DNA of 64,000 nucleotides, from contig NC_009068.1 in the NCBI RefSeq assembly GCF_000209165.1, positions 1,302,001 to 1,366,000 on the forward strand. Reading direction: 5' to 3'. A program made the translations under genes and the position numbers. Shown one piece after another: positions 20,537 to 30,189 of this stretch. How positions within the stretch are numbered: the stretch's first letter is position 1; every line of letters begins with the position of its first letter. The notes below the pieces were generated by a model. The model did no database searches. It saw only the letters and a program-made list of their open reading frames with translations, and was not told the origin of the DNA. The DNA is from Scheffersomyces stipitis CBS 6054. Taxonomy: Eukaryota > Ascomycota > Pichiomycetes > Serinales > Debaryomycetaceae.

Positions 20537-22669
20537 GTTTTGGACAACAGCGTAACGAATATCGTCGACCATTAATGGGTGGCCACAGGCGACAAAGGCT
20601 GTTGAACCACTGGATTCCTTGATTTCATCTTGGACAAGTTCTTCCATATTAGGTCTTCCAGTCTTGAAGGTGATGTGGCCCAAGCTTCCTTGGATGGTAG
20701 ATACAATTTCGTCGTTCGAGACATCTTGTTCAAGAGAAATGACACTTTCAGAATTGCTTCCAGATACCTTTTCATTTTCAGAGTCTATGGTATCCTTCTT
20801 GTCGTCAACCAAGTCAAGCTTCTCTTGAGGTGAGTGTGAGAATAATCTCTTTAGCTCTGCCGGTCTCTGGGATTCAGGCTTGGTGACAATTACGGTAGTT
20901 TGAATCTTAGTTTTCTTCAATTCAAGTAATTCGTCATGAAACCAAAGTAGAGTCTTGTAGTCTCTGATGATCCAGAACAACTTGACTCTGTGCCTTGAGT
21001 CCTTGGATCTTATAGCAGAATCGACAGCTTCCGAGAAGATACCAGGAATTCCATTACCCCCTGCAACATAAACAGCCGAATCGTACTTGTACGCAGCAGT
21101 TGATTCACCATATGGACCCTCAACACCTACTCTAACTTGAGTGGTCTTTCCAGGGTGGGCAGCCAAGTATTGATAAAGACTGTGAGTTATACCTCCCTTA
21201 ACCTTGGCATAAAGTACAATAGAGTCTTTGTTCTCAACAGAGTCCGTGAAGGTAAATGGATGAGATTGCCAGAAACAACTTGGCCTGAGAAAGTGTATGA
21301 AAGCATGTCCACCTGGAATAGATTGCCAATATGAAGGTTTTGGAATAACCACCTTCAAGGTTTCACCGGCCAATAGAGTGACCTGTGCTTTTGGAAATCC
21401 GAAGACCAAGAGTCTTCCTATTCTTGCAACTCTATCAAATACCCAAACGGCAACAGATGCATAGTAGAAGTTGATATAGCCTAACTCTTCTACATGAATC
21501 CAGCCACCTACTATCCAGAGAACAGCCAAAATAATATGGACCAACAAGAACATTTCATACCAATTTCTTCTTAAGTAAAGCACAGCTTGTACAAAGGATA
21601 TTCCTCCTGCAACAGTTCCAACAACACCCCAGTAGAGATATGGCAATTTGATTTCAGAAGGATACCTTAAATCAAGAGCAAGTGTGTATGTAATTGAATG
21701 AATAACAATCAAAATGAAATCAATTCTTGCAACCCATTTGTGGTAGGTAAGGAAGGTTGCATAATTCCATCTGGTGACCCATTGCAAAAAGTTATTCCGA
21801 CCAGCAAATAACATAAAGAGAGGAATCAAAATAGTCCCAGTAATGCCGGTTCTGTCACCAAGATATTTCAGAATTGCTCTTGTCTTTGTAGGAAATAAAG
21901 GATCGTTCTCCATGTAGTAGATATCAATAGCGTTGCAGACAATGGTAACTACTACAAACCCACTAATTACCAACGTTTCCAATCTTGATGGAATCAAAAT
22001 TTGAAAATAACGAAGAAATGTCTTCTCCTGTGCCTTACTCTTTCTGAAAGTAGCTGGCATGGTAATGTACTTTCTAATGAAGGCGGAAAATGGCCCTGTC
22101 ATCTTTCTGAAAATCCCAGGAAATAAAAGCTTGGACCAGTTACAAACTGCTCCCAAGATGAAAACCAATGCCCAGTATGCAACCATACCACCTCCATAGT
22201 ACAAGGAGTAGTCGAAGTTGTGAAGGTAGTGAGTGTATGACTTCAAAGTAATTTTAGCCAATTGCTCATTCAATATAACGGGTACGTTCACTGGTACCGT
22301 TCTATTGTAGCCATCTATTTGAGACGGAGACTTTGCATTCCTAGTGAAGTTTTTATATGCTTCTTCAAACATTTCTGGAGTTCTTGTAATATTGTATGGT
22401 AAGCATAATTTTCCAATTAACTCAATATTGGAAGTGCTGTTTTTACCAAGTTGGTGCAAACATCCAACCATCGAAGCAAATCCGTTTGGGTTAGTGCACA
22501 AACAAGCATCTCCTACTAACGGAGGCTTACAAAATGAAGCAGTCTGCATAAGCAGATATCTACAAGTGTAAATATCTATCAAATGACCATATTTTGTATA
22601 ACTAGAGGCACCATGAGCAGAGATAACAGTCAAATAGACAAGAATGTTGAATACAGCAATTAAATTCAT
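20477..22669 (-). CDS. Ferric/cupric reductase, Fre family (paralogue B)
   Basis: Ferric reductase of 730 residues starting at ATG 22667-22669, which gives a good signal peptide (MNLIAVFNILVYLTVISAHG); the frame extends nine codons upstream only to a TTG. A Cys-rich extracellular domain (CRYLLMQTASFCKPP..CLC) precedes the membrane block with haem histidines in YHKWVARIDFILIVIHSITY and LLVHIILAVLWIVGGWIH. The FAD motif HPFTFTD, GPYG, NADPH motif GGNGIPG and CGHPLMVDDIR follow. It is homologous along its length to paralogue A, with SRX1 lying between the two genes. The last 60 bp of coding sequence are duplicated just beyond the stop. Expected in iron/copper uptake at the plasma membrane. Confidence 0.9.
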   Translation of the reverse strand: MNLIAVFNILVYLTVISAHGASSYTKYGHLIDIYTCRYLLMQTASFCKPPLVGDACLCTNPNGFASMVGCLHQLGKNSTSNIELIGKLCLPYNITRTPEMFEEAYKNFTRNAKSPSQIDGYNRTVPVNVPVILNEQLAKITLKSYTHYLHNFDYSLYYGGGMVAYWALVFILGAVCNWSKLLFPGIFRKMTGPFSAFIRKYITMPATFRKSKAQEKTFLRYFQILIPSRLETLVISGFVVVTIVCNAIDIYYMENDPLFPTKTRAILKYLGDRTGITGTILIPLFMLFAGRNNFLQWVTRWNYATFLTYHKWVARIDFILIVIHSITYTLALDLRYPSEIKLPYLYWGVVGTVAGGISFVQAVLYLRRNWYEMFLLVHIILAVLWIVGGWIHVEELGYINFYYASVAVWVFDRVARIGRLLVFGFPKAQVTLLAGETLKVVIPKPSYWQSIPGGHAFIHFLRPSCFWQSHPFTFTDSVENKDSIVLYAKVKGGITHSLYQYLAAHPGKTTQVRVGVEGPYGESTAAYKYDSAVYVAGGNGIPGIFSEAVDSAIRSKDSRHRVKLFWIIRDYKTLLWFHDELLELKKTKIQTTVIVTKPESQRPAELKRLFSHSPQEKLDLVDDKKDTIDSENEKVSGSNSESVISLEQDVSNDEIVSTIQGSLGHITFKTGRPNMEELVQDEIKESSGSTAFVACGHPLMVDDIRYAVVQNLDNSEKKRVEFFEQLQIWT

Positions 22670-24198
22670 CTTGATATTTAGCTGTAGTAGGTTCAAGATG
22701 TCAAGCTGGGAAAATTATGATGTAAAATGTTTCCATTTAAATAGTATTCTATCTAGAAACCACCGAACTACTCACGACTAACCCATTACATTGAATGCAA
22801 TAACTGACAACCAAAGTCAATGATTGGCCGAACTTTAATTACATGCAAAAAAAGGTGGTTTATTGCAATTACCATCTGTTCGCTATTATGCAAATTTGCC
22901 AAGATACGGACCAAGGACCAGCCAAGACTTTCACTATTTGGTAATAAAGAGCCTTACGAGAGTAACAAAAAGGTTTATGATTGAATCCACTTCCAATTGA
23001 AAAAAATTGACGAGTGGTACATTCTACCAACTAAATCACTTGTAATTTGTATCTTTATCTTGTCAATCTTACAATCCAAGAAGAACATTCAGTAACAAAT
23101 ATTCTTAATTGTAAAGATCCTTTAGGTGGCTTAAAGTAAGGGGAAATTTTTTCTTGTTTAGTAGTGAATATCTCGTATATCCGCTATCCTTATACGTGGG
23201 GCTAAATTTGCTTTGTCGTACTATTAAAGCGGAGTACGTATTGACTTCTTTAAAGGTGCATCTTTTTAATGTGGTCGGGTTGTCCGCCATTGTCCGGGAG
23301 CCCCATGGCGAACAATAGAATATGGGTCATTTGCTATATTTGTGCCCAACTTCAGGACTGTATTATAAATAGAGTTAAAAAATGTTTCGCCTCATTAATG
23401 CCTGCAAAAGTTATCAATTTCATCAATTAGAATATTTTTTGAAAAATTTTGTATGTCATAATTAAAGCCGTTCGTCTACTAGAGAGATTTTCTAGGGATC
23501 GAATTTCAATCGGTTCTTGAAGTGGGCGGCTCTCCTTTTTTTGAAAGTCTCATTGGCTGTATTGGAATATTTTATAGTTTTTGCATTAATGAACTTGCGT
23601 TTCCCGGCGCAATCTGCTTGTGTTAGTAAACTTTTTGCATATGATGAGCAACTCTGTGAATTAGTTTCAATTAAGCGAGTACTGCTTGACTTTTCTAACC
23701 AGGCATAGAATATGATGCAGATTGGCAGCTACTGGGTTTGAGTTTTTGGTTGTAATAACTTTTAACATTCGTAAATTCGATCGTCTTGATTGGAAGCCGA
23801 GTAACTTTTGATCGCTCTCATGCAATTATTATTCTAACAAATTTCAAATTATGGTTTGATATTGTTGTTTCTTGGCTAGATTTGCTAGGAATTGCAAATT
23901 TCATAATTTCCTGTCTTTATAATTTACCGGTTCGGACGGAAGTACGATCCGGGAACTGTATTCCCAATACAATTATGAAACACATGAGTATGCCTGGTTC
24001 TTCCAATCCCTTCCAATTGGCCCCTCGGATACCAACGAAAACCTATTGTTACATGTGGTTACCACAAAGCTCTCCAAATTACATCATACCACCTATCCAC
24101 ATTAAACTTGAATTATCTATTAAATAAACCAATCCATTATGTACTTTGCAACTAAAGTTGTAGTAAAATTCTATTACTTCCTGTAAGACTTGTCAGCC
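22670..24198. other. Intergenic: FRE paralogue B promoter and BUR1 3' flank
   Basis: About 1.5 kb, AT-rich. Open frames of 60-113 codons (23105-23290, 23517-23708, 23786-24127) show no known domain and no codon bias like the neighbours. I see no LTR ends, tRNA or other element. Confidence 0.4.
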
Positions 24199-26010
24199 TC
24201 ACTTTTCATTATTCGTTTTTTTGTTTGCCTCTCCCCCGTCTAAGAATGTCTTCAAAGACTCTTCCTCCTTGTTAGCAATCTCACTTTCCATGTCAGTTAG
24301 GTCGCTATCGTTATCGTCCTGGCGCACTATAGATTTTTGTTTCTTCATGGGCAATTTCGCAGCAATACTCAATGGTCTCTTTCTACGAGAAGAATCCATA
24401 AAAATGCCACTACTCGAATGTGTGACGGGCTTGGATGATCTCAAAATATTACTAGGTTGCAATCTGGTCTTAGATTGTGGAGGACTTTCAGAATTATTCT
24501 TTTTACGGCTGTTTGCTGTAGTGTGGTCTCCATTGTGACCGTCACTACTTGTTGAAGAAGTAGGAGGAGGTTTTCTGGGCAAATTGGCTACTGCATGTGT
24601 TTTGTTGCCCGTTGAATCTATGTTCAAATTATTTCTTGAAGATAATGATCCGCGCCTATTACTGTTACTCTTGCTGTCTTTGCTTGCAGAGAAAGAGGAT
24701 GAGTACAAGCTCTCCCCTCTCTTTCCTTGAAGCTCCGGTTTACCGTTCTGAGACTGTGACTTCGGTATGTAAGTTTCTGTCTCCCGATCATGTCTATGGT
24801 CGTTGTAAATAGGATGAGATTGAGTCGAGCCATAGTTACCGCCGTTGGTGAAACTTGACGATGACGAGTTTTGCGATCTCTCCTTCAATTTCTTAAATTT
24901 TTCCTTGTCGATTTCGTGGCTCTCTTCGAAGTGAGGAAGATCTTCAGGTCTCAAGGGCAATGGGTCATTCTTAAAGAATTCATGGTTCAATGCATCGAGT
25001 GCATTGTATCTCTTATACGGGTCTAAAGCTAGCAACCCACTCAAAAGAGTGACGCCATCAGGAGGCATCAAGCTGTGGAAACGTTGCTCTAAACTTCTCA
25101 CACAACTTAGCCCGATATTCAAGTCCGTTTTGTTGGGCAATGAAGAGGCATGTGTCCAGTTTATTGGTGAGCCTACCAAGCCAAACACTAGCTGAGCCTG
25201 GTGAGCATCTGACTTTCCCACTAATATGGGTTTGTGTGTGAATAGCTCTGCAAATACACATCCAATACCCCATAAATCTACAGCTGTAGTATACTTCCTT
25301 TCGCCTAACAATAGCTCAGGAGGACGATACCATCTCGTGACTACTAAACCAGTATATGCTCTCTCACCACCTCCAGGACCTGTACCAAGTTTAGGTACTT
25401 TCCCATGGTAAACTCTAGCAAGCCCAAAATCAGCTATTTTCAATACCCCTCTTGAATTTATCAAGATATTTGCAGCTTTGACATCTCTGTGTAAAAACTT
25501 CAGCTCATGTATGTACTGAATTCCTTTCAACAACTGTCTCATCAAACACTTGATGTGCAGAAGCTCTAGACTCACATTGGGATTCTCCAAGAGTCCGACC
25601 AAATCACTAGACATATAAGGTGAAACCGTATAGAAACAACCTCGCAGTGTCACCAAATCTGCAGGGTTTTTTACCTTGGGTTCTTCATGGATCATTTCTA
25701 CAATAGTCAATATGTTAATGTGGTTCAACTGTCTTAATATAGTGATTTCTCTCATGGCTGTTATAGGGAACCCCTCTTTGGCCGAATGGTTGATCAACTG
25801 TTTTATTGCTACTGTTTGTCCTGTTCTTTTACTCTTTGCCTTTTGAACCACACCGAAAGTACCCTGGCCCAATTTTTCGATTACTGTAAAATCGCTTAAT
25901 TTAGCCATATCAGCGAATCCTCTCTTGCTAATCGGTTGGAGACGCCTCTTTCTCAACGGAGGAAGCTCTATCTTCTTTTTCTTTGTGTTTATATTGTTGC
26001 TATCTGTCAT
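24199..26010 (-). CDS. BUR1: Bur1/Sgv1-type cyclin-dependent kinase (CDK9 family)
   Basis: Nuclear CDK of 603 residues that phosphorylates the RNA polymerase II tail linker and Spt5 during elongation, with cyclin Bur2. The kinase domain is about residues 41-350: GQGTFGVVQKA loop, VAIKQL lysine, PITAMRE cyclin-binding helix (the Bur1/CDK9 form of PSTAIRE), HRDVKAANILI, DFGLARVYHG, an activation loop with the T-loop threonine in VVTRWYRPPELLLG, and a WGIGCVFAEL segment. The C-terminal 240 residues are Ser/Asn/Lys-rich and low complexity, as in other fungal Bur1. CACGTG at 26257-26262 is upstream. Tandem with the inositol transporter gene, same strand. Confidence 0.92.
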   Translation of the reverse strand: MTDSNNINTKKKKIELPPLRKRRLQPISKRGFADMAKLSDFTVIEKLGQGTFGVVQKAKSKRTGQTVAIKQLINHSAKEGFPITAMREITILRQLNHINILTIVEMIHEEPKVKNPADLVTLRGCFYTVSPYMSSDLVGLLENPNVSLELLHIKCLMRQLLKGIQYIHELKFLHRDVKAANILINSRGVLKIADFGLARVYHGKVPKLGTGPGGGERAYTGLVVTRWYRPPELLLGERKYTTAVDLWGIGCVFAELFTHKPILVGKSDAHQAQLVFGLVGSPINWTHASSLPNKTDLNIGLSCVRSLEQRFHSLMPPDGVTLLSGLLALDPYKRYNALDALNHEFFKNDPLPLRPEDLPHFEESHEIDKEKFKKLKERSQNSSSSSFTNGGNYGSTQSHPIYNDHRHDRETETYIPKSQSQNGKPELQGKRGESLYSSSFSASKDSKSNSNRRGSLSSRNNLNIDSTGNKTHAVANLPRKPPPTSSTSSDGHNGDHTTANSRKKNNSESPPQSKTRLQPSNILRSSKPVTHSSSGIFMDSSRRKRPLSIAAKLPMKKQKSIVRQDDNDSDLTDMESEIANKEEESLKTFLDGGEANKKTNNEK

Positions 26011-26467
26011 CTTGAATTTTTATCTACTTTTCATGAAGTCGTTGTACTTCTTTCGAAGTCTGAAAAAATCGTATTATGGACTCGTTTGGGTTCAATTTTC
26101 TCAAATTTCACGAAAATACAAGATAATAACTCGAGTATAGACAAATAGATATGTTTGACGGTACTTAGAGGTCTATATTCTATGGATGTGGACCCGAAGA
26201 AGGAAATGGATTCTTTGGTTTCATAGTTTAATTATTTTAAATTTTGTTGATTATCGCACGTGAGTCTGTAGGCGTGACTGGCTGCAACAAAATAGCAACG
26301 ACTATTCTCTTCTACATCAGACAATAACGATTAAATGTAAATAAAGGCATATAAATATTAAAGATTGGATACATACAAGCAAAACCGAAACCGAATTCTC
26401 CTTGAGATTCAATCATACAAGAATTGAAAAGTGGATGCAACCTTTTGTTTTTGATGGGTCCGCTTTC
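26011..26467. other. Intergenic: BUR1 promoter / inositol transporter 3' flank
   Basis: 457 bp. Contains CACGTG (26257-26262), a Cbf1-type E-box about 250 bp before the BUR1 ATG. No gene seen. Confidence 0.5.
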
Positions 26468-28186
26468 TTAAGCAGAATGCTGGTTGATGAATTTTGAGTG
26501 CTTCTTTCTTTCTTTGGACAACTTGGAAGCTTGTTTGACATTGAATCCGTCGGCTAAGAAGGCAGTTGTCTCTTCCAATTCCAATCCGGCAACTTCGGGC
26601 AACAATAAATAGACAAACAAGAACGAAACAGCACACAAGCCAGCAAAGAATGAGAAGGTACCAGTTGGGGTAATGTTTTCCAACATAGTCAAGAAAGTAG
26701 AGGCAATGACCAATGACCCAGCCCAGTTAGTAGCAGCAGCATACATGGCTCCGACAGATCTGACGTTCACATCAGAGAACAATTCCACACCGATCCAGGC
26801 ACTGTTTCCAATACCAATGGCGTAGGAAGCGACATACAAGACCATGCCAATAATGACTACAATACCCCAACCGGAAATTCCTGAACTACGGACTTCGACG
26901 TTGGAGCCCGAAGTGAAAACTACACCCAAGAAGTGGAAAGCAATAGCACAGATTACCAAGGAGCCAGCCATACAGGGAATCGCCCAAAGCAAGATTCTTC
27001 TTCTACCTACCTTATCGACAATACACAAGGCAATAGCGGTGAAAACGAAGTTGGTGGCAGCAACGATGATAGACACAGCAGTTGCATTCTTGAAGCCGAT
27101 GGTTTCGAAAATGGTAGCAGAGAAGTACATCAATGAGTTGAAACCAGTGAACTGCTGAATACCCTGCAAGCCAGTGGCTAAGATCAAGGCTCTGAAATTA
27201 GCAGGGTTGGTATGGATCAATTTGATGGAGTTCCATACACGTCTCAACTGGCTAGAACCAGACACGGTTGAGTTTGAAGCGATCATTTCTTCAATAGTAG
27301 CGTTGACAAATTCTTCTGAGGGATGATTATGGGTTCTTCTGACGACTTCTTTAGCTGTTTCTATGTCACCTTTGATAACATAGTATCTAGGAGTATCAGG
27401 CAAGAACCAAAACAATACGAACTGAACTACAGGAGGCACCATGCACAAGCCAACAGAAATTCTCCAGCCATGGCTGACCCGTGTGAGGCCCCAGTTGATG
27501 AAGTATGCTACAAGTTGACCACCTGTGATGAACATGACGTTAGTGACAATTAATCTACCTCTGTACTTGGCCGGAGCCAATTCACTCAACATTAAGGGAG
27601 CGATCAAAGAGGCAATACCAACGCCAAGACCCAACACGAATCTTCCTGCGATCATAGTCCATACCGTTTTCGAAGCCAACTGGATGATAGTACCTATTAC
27701 AAATACAACATTAGAACCTAACAATACCGTCTTACGACCAATCAAGTTGACCAAGATACCCGATATAACAGCACCAATCAAAGCACCCAACGATGTTGCT
27801 GAAGTGATGAACTCTTTTTCACCGTTGGTAAGAATTTTGTCACTCAAATCAGTACCTATTTGCACTAACGCCGAAGAGATATAACCGGTATCGTAACCAA
27901 ACATGAAACCAGATATAGAAGAGGCAAGCGTCAAGATGATGACGAGTCTGGAAGGTCTAGACTCAGATTCAGAACCGCCATAAGACTGGAGATCGAGGTC
28001 TAAATCACTTGTATTAGTTTTGTTTATAGCAGGAGAACCGTTTGAATAAGATTCATATTGTCTGACTTTGTTTGTATTCAACAACGCGTTGGCAGAGGAG
28101 CTGGACGAGACTGAAGAGGTGGAGAGGTTAACCTCTGAGTTCAACAACTGGGAACTGGAGTTGTTTTTTAATTTAGGATTTGACAT
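26468..28186 (-). CDS. ITR1: Myo-inositol/H+ symporter, ITR family (MFS)
   Basis: Plasma-membrane transporter of 572 residues in the sugar-porter family, inositol branch. A Ser/Asn-rich cytosolic N-tail of about 80 residues precedes SSISGFMFGYDTGYISSALVQIG in helix 1, the form typical of Itr1/Itr2 rather than hexose carriers. Other landmarks are LIGRKT, LPDTPRYYVIKGD, QQFTGFNSLMYFSATIFE, DKVGRRRILLW and the final PEVAGLELEET, replacing the hexose-carrier PETKGLSLE. Imports inositol for phosphatidylinositol and inositol phosphate synthesis. ITR1 is used as the family symbol; an ITR2 or other inositol-porter orthologue is possible. Same strand as BUR1 and CYT1 on either side, each with a substantial gap. 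Confidence 0.86.
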   Translation of the reverse strand: MSNPKLKNNSSSQLLNSEVNLSTSSVSSSSSANALLNTNKVRQYESYSNGSPAINKTNTSDLDLDLQSYGGSESESRPSRLVIILTLASSISGFMFGYDTGYISSALVQIGTDLSDKILTNGEKEFITSATSLGALIGAVISGILVNLIGRKTVLLGSNVVFVIGTIIQLASKTVWTMIAGRFVLGLGVGIASLIAPLMLSELAPAKYRGRLIVTNVMFITGGQLVAYFINWGLTRVSHGWRISVGLCMVPPVVQFVLFWFLPDTPRYYVIKGDIETAKEVVRRTHNHPSEEFVNATIEEMIASNSTVSGSSQLRRVWNSIKLIHTNPANFRALILATGLQGIQQFTGFNSLMYFSATIFETIGFKNATAVSIIVAATNFVFTAIALCIVDKVGRRRILLWAIPCMAGSLVICAIAFHFLGVVFTSGSNVEVRSSGISGWGIVVIIGMVLYVASYAIGIGNSAWIGVELFSDVNVRSVGAMYAAATNWAGSLVIASTFLTMLENITPTGTFSFFAGLCAVSFLFVYLLLPEVAGLELEETTAFLADGFNVKQASKLSKERKKHSKFINQHSA

Positions 28187-29322
28187 TGCAAACTTGAATT
28201 AATGAAAAATCAGGCGGAAAATCAGACGACTTAAAGAAACAAAAAGATGTTGATGATGTGATGATGAAGTATCAAAGATGACAACACAGTCTGATACGAT
28301 GGTTTGGGAAAAAAGTGATAGATATAGTAGTAATTATACGTTCGGAAAGCGTATAATGTAGCTTGTAATTCGTATGGTATAATTAGTAGTACAATTAGGT
28401 TGAAGTGGAGTAAGATGAGGGGACGGAGTAACAATCACAAGACAGTAACGTTGAATACTATAGTGATCTATATGTATCCGTGTAGCGATTAGAAATCTGG
28501 TTCCACGATCTTCTTAGAGGTTAACAAGAAGAATACCAGTTAGCAATTATCGTAGAAGAAAAGAAGAAGGAAAAAAATTGGCGGAAAAACATCACCACAT
28601 ATGGAAGAACGCAGAAAAAGAATATTCGGCGAAATTGAGTGTGATCCCGCGCACGACCGGCGGATTGTTTCGCCGAATACAATTAGGGTAGGAAGAGACG
28701 TGGCGAGCACAAAGAGCTATTCAACTCCATATAGTGGTAGTACGACGGCTATGTGGTAATTGTTGCTGCTGCTTATTGGCTGTAGTAGGATCGTTTTAGT
28801 TAATGACAAACGTGAAACCGAGGCAGCTGCTAGCATATTTTGATAGTACAATTTTTCGATTTTCCTCACTATCTTGATAAGTTAATCCGAGAATATAAGC
28901 CCTAATTTATTGAGATCAGAAAAAAAGGACTAATGGATAAAAAGAACTGGAATGTGTAGTACATTTACGCTAAACATAAATCCTACACATTTTCTAACAC
29001 AAATTGTTTTAACATATAATGCTGTGAATATAAAGCAGATATAAAGATAAATAGAATATGTAAAATGAGTCTCAAACAACACAGACAGCCGATGCTAGAC
29101 GACACCAACAATTAAAGAACTGCCATGTGAACTTACAAGTTTATGCCTTGTATTCAACTTGGGGATATTAACAGTCAAATCTTCTTGTCCACGTCTGCCT
29201 TTCGATGTCTGGCAGCTATTTACAACTTTTGGTAGTTCACAGCAGTTTTTATGAGATGGATCGTTCTATATAGACCATCGGCTTTTGGCTATTTGTAGGT
29301 GAATGGTTTTTATTGATAGAGA
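28187..29322. other. Intergenic: inositol transporter promoter / CYT1 3' flank
   Basis: About 1.1 kb without a gene. I looked for the Ino2/Ino4-type CATGTG element and saw only the imperfect CACATATG near 28596. Nothing else stands out. Confidence 0.4.
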
Positions 29323-30189
29323 TTACTTCTTTGGAGGGTCAAATCTGATCTTTCTGTTCTTGATTGGTTGCCATTTGAATCTCTTAACCCAGATAGAAAG
29401 TAAGTACAAGGATGAAACGATGACAATAGCCTTCAAACCCCATCTCTTTCTGTCGTCGTGTTCTGGTTCCGAAGCCCAGTTCAAGAAAGTGACGACATCC
29501 TTGGCCATTTGTGAGGTGGTGGCTGGAGTTCCGTCTTCGTATTCAACCAAACCATCGAATAACACTCTACCCATAGCAATGGATCCACCAGGGAAGTAAG
29601 GGTTGTAGTTAGCACCAGGAGGCAAGACTACACCGGCTGGAGGCTCTTCTGGGTAACCGGTCAAAAGCGAAAAGATGTAGTCACATCCTCCGTGTCTGGC
29701 CTTGACAATCAACGACAAGTCTGGAGGCAAAGCACCTTGGTTGGCGGCTCTGGCAGCTTGTTCGTTGGCGTAAGGTGCAGGGAGGTAGTCGGCCAACTTA
29801 CCTGGTCTCTTTCTTGGGTTACCTTCGTCATCTGGTTCGTCGTCGTATTCCAATTCTTCAGCAAATGCCTTAGCTTCGGAAGAAGTGTGAGATACAGCGA
29901 CCAAGTTTCTCCAGGCGATTCTGTCAAGCGAGTGACAGGCAGCACAGACCTCTCTGTAGACCTGGTAGCCTCTTCTGATGGAGGCGTGGTCAAAGGCATC
30001 CAACATACCGTTGTGGGACCAGCCGTAAGCTGGAGCGTGCAAGCCGTGTTCAGCCGCAGTCATGGCTTGAGCTGTCATGGAGTCTTGGTACAACAAATAC
30101 GAGGCAGTCAAACCGGTGACACCGACAGAGCCGGCAATGATTTTCTGCACGGCAGAGCGGTTAAGGGTTCTCAAGGAAGACGAGAACAT
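29323..30189 (-). CDS. CYT1: Cytochrome c1, haem subunit of respiratory complex III
   Basis: Inner-membrane haem protein of 288 residues that passes electrons from the Rieske protein to cytochrome c. The covalent haem site is CAACH in YREVCAACHSLDR; the axial methionine is in GGSIAMGRVLFDG. The N-terminus is a bipartite import signal: an Arg/Ser-rich presequence followed by a hydrophobic sorting segment before AAEHGLHAPAYGWSHNG, which begins the mature protein. A C-terminal anchor (KAIVIVSSLYLLSIWVKRF) ends in the matrix-side basic tail. Five CCAAT/ATTGG boxes and one CACGTG in the upstream 600 bp fit HAP-complex and Cbf1 control. Codon use is strongly biased. Confidence 0.97.
   Translation of the reverse strand: MFSSSLRTLNRSAVQKIIAGSVGVTGLTASYLLYQDSMTAQAMTAAEHGLHAPAYGWSHNGMLDAFDHASIRRGYQVYREVCAACHSLDRIAWRNLVAVSHTSSEAKAFAEELEYDDEPDDEGNPRKRPGKLADYLPAPYANEQAARAANQGALPPDLSLIVKARHGGCDYIFSLLTGYPEEPPAGVVLPPGANYNPYFPGGSIAMGRVLFDGLVEYEDGTPATTSQMAKDVVTFLNWASEPEHDDRKRWGLKAIVIVSSLYLLSIWVKRFKWQPIKNRKIRFDPPKK

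Noticed and set aside
22670..24198. Possible LTR or retroelement relic in the FRE-BUR1 gap
   Set aside because: I looked for paired TG...CA ends, polypurine tract and gag/pol fragments and saw none.
28560..28620. Inositol-responsive element upstream of the ITR-like gene
   Set aside because: Only CACATATG is present, not the CATGTG core required by Ino2/Ino4.
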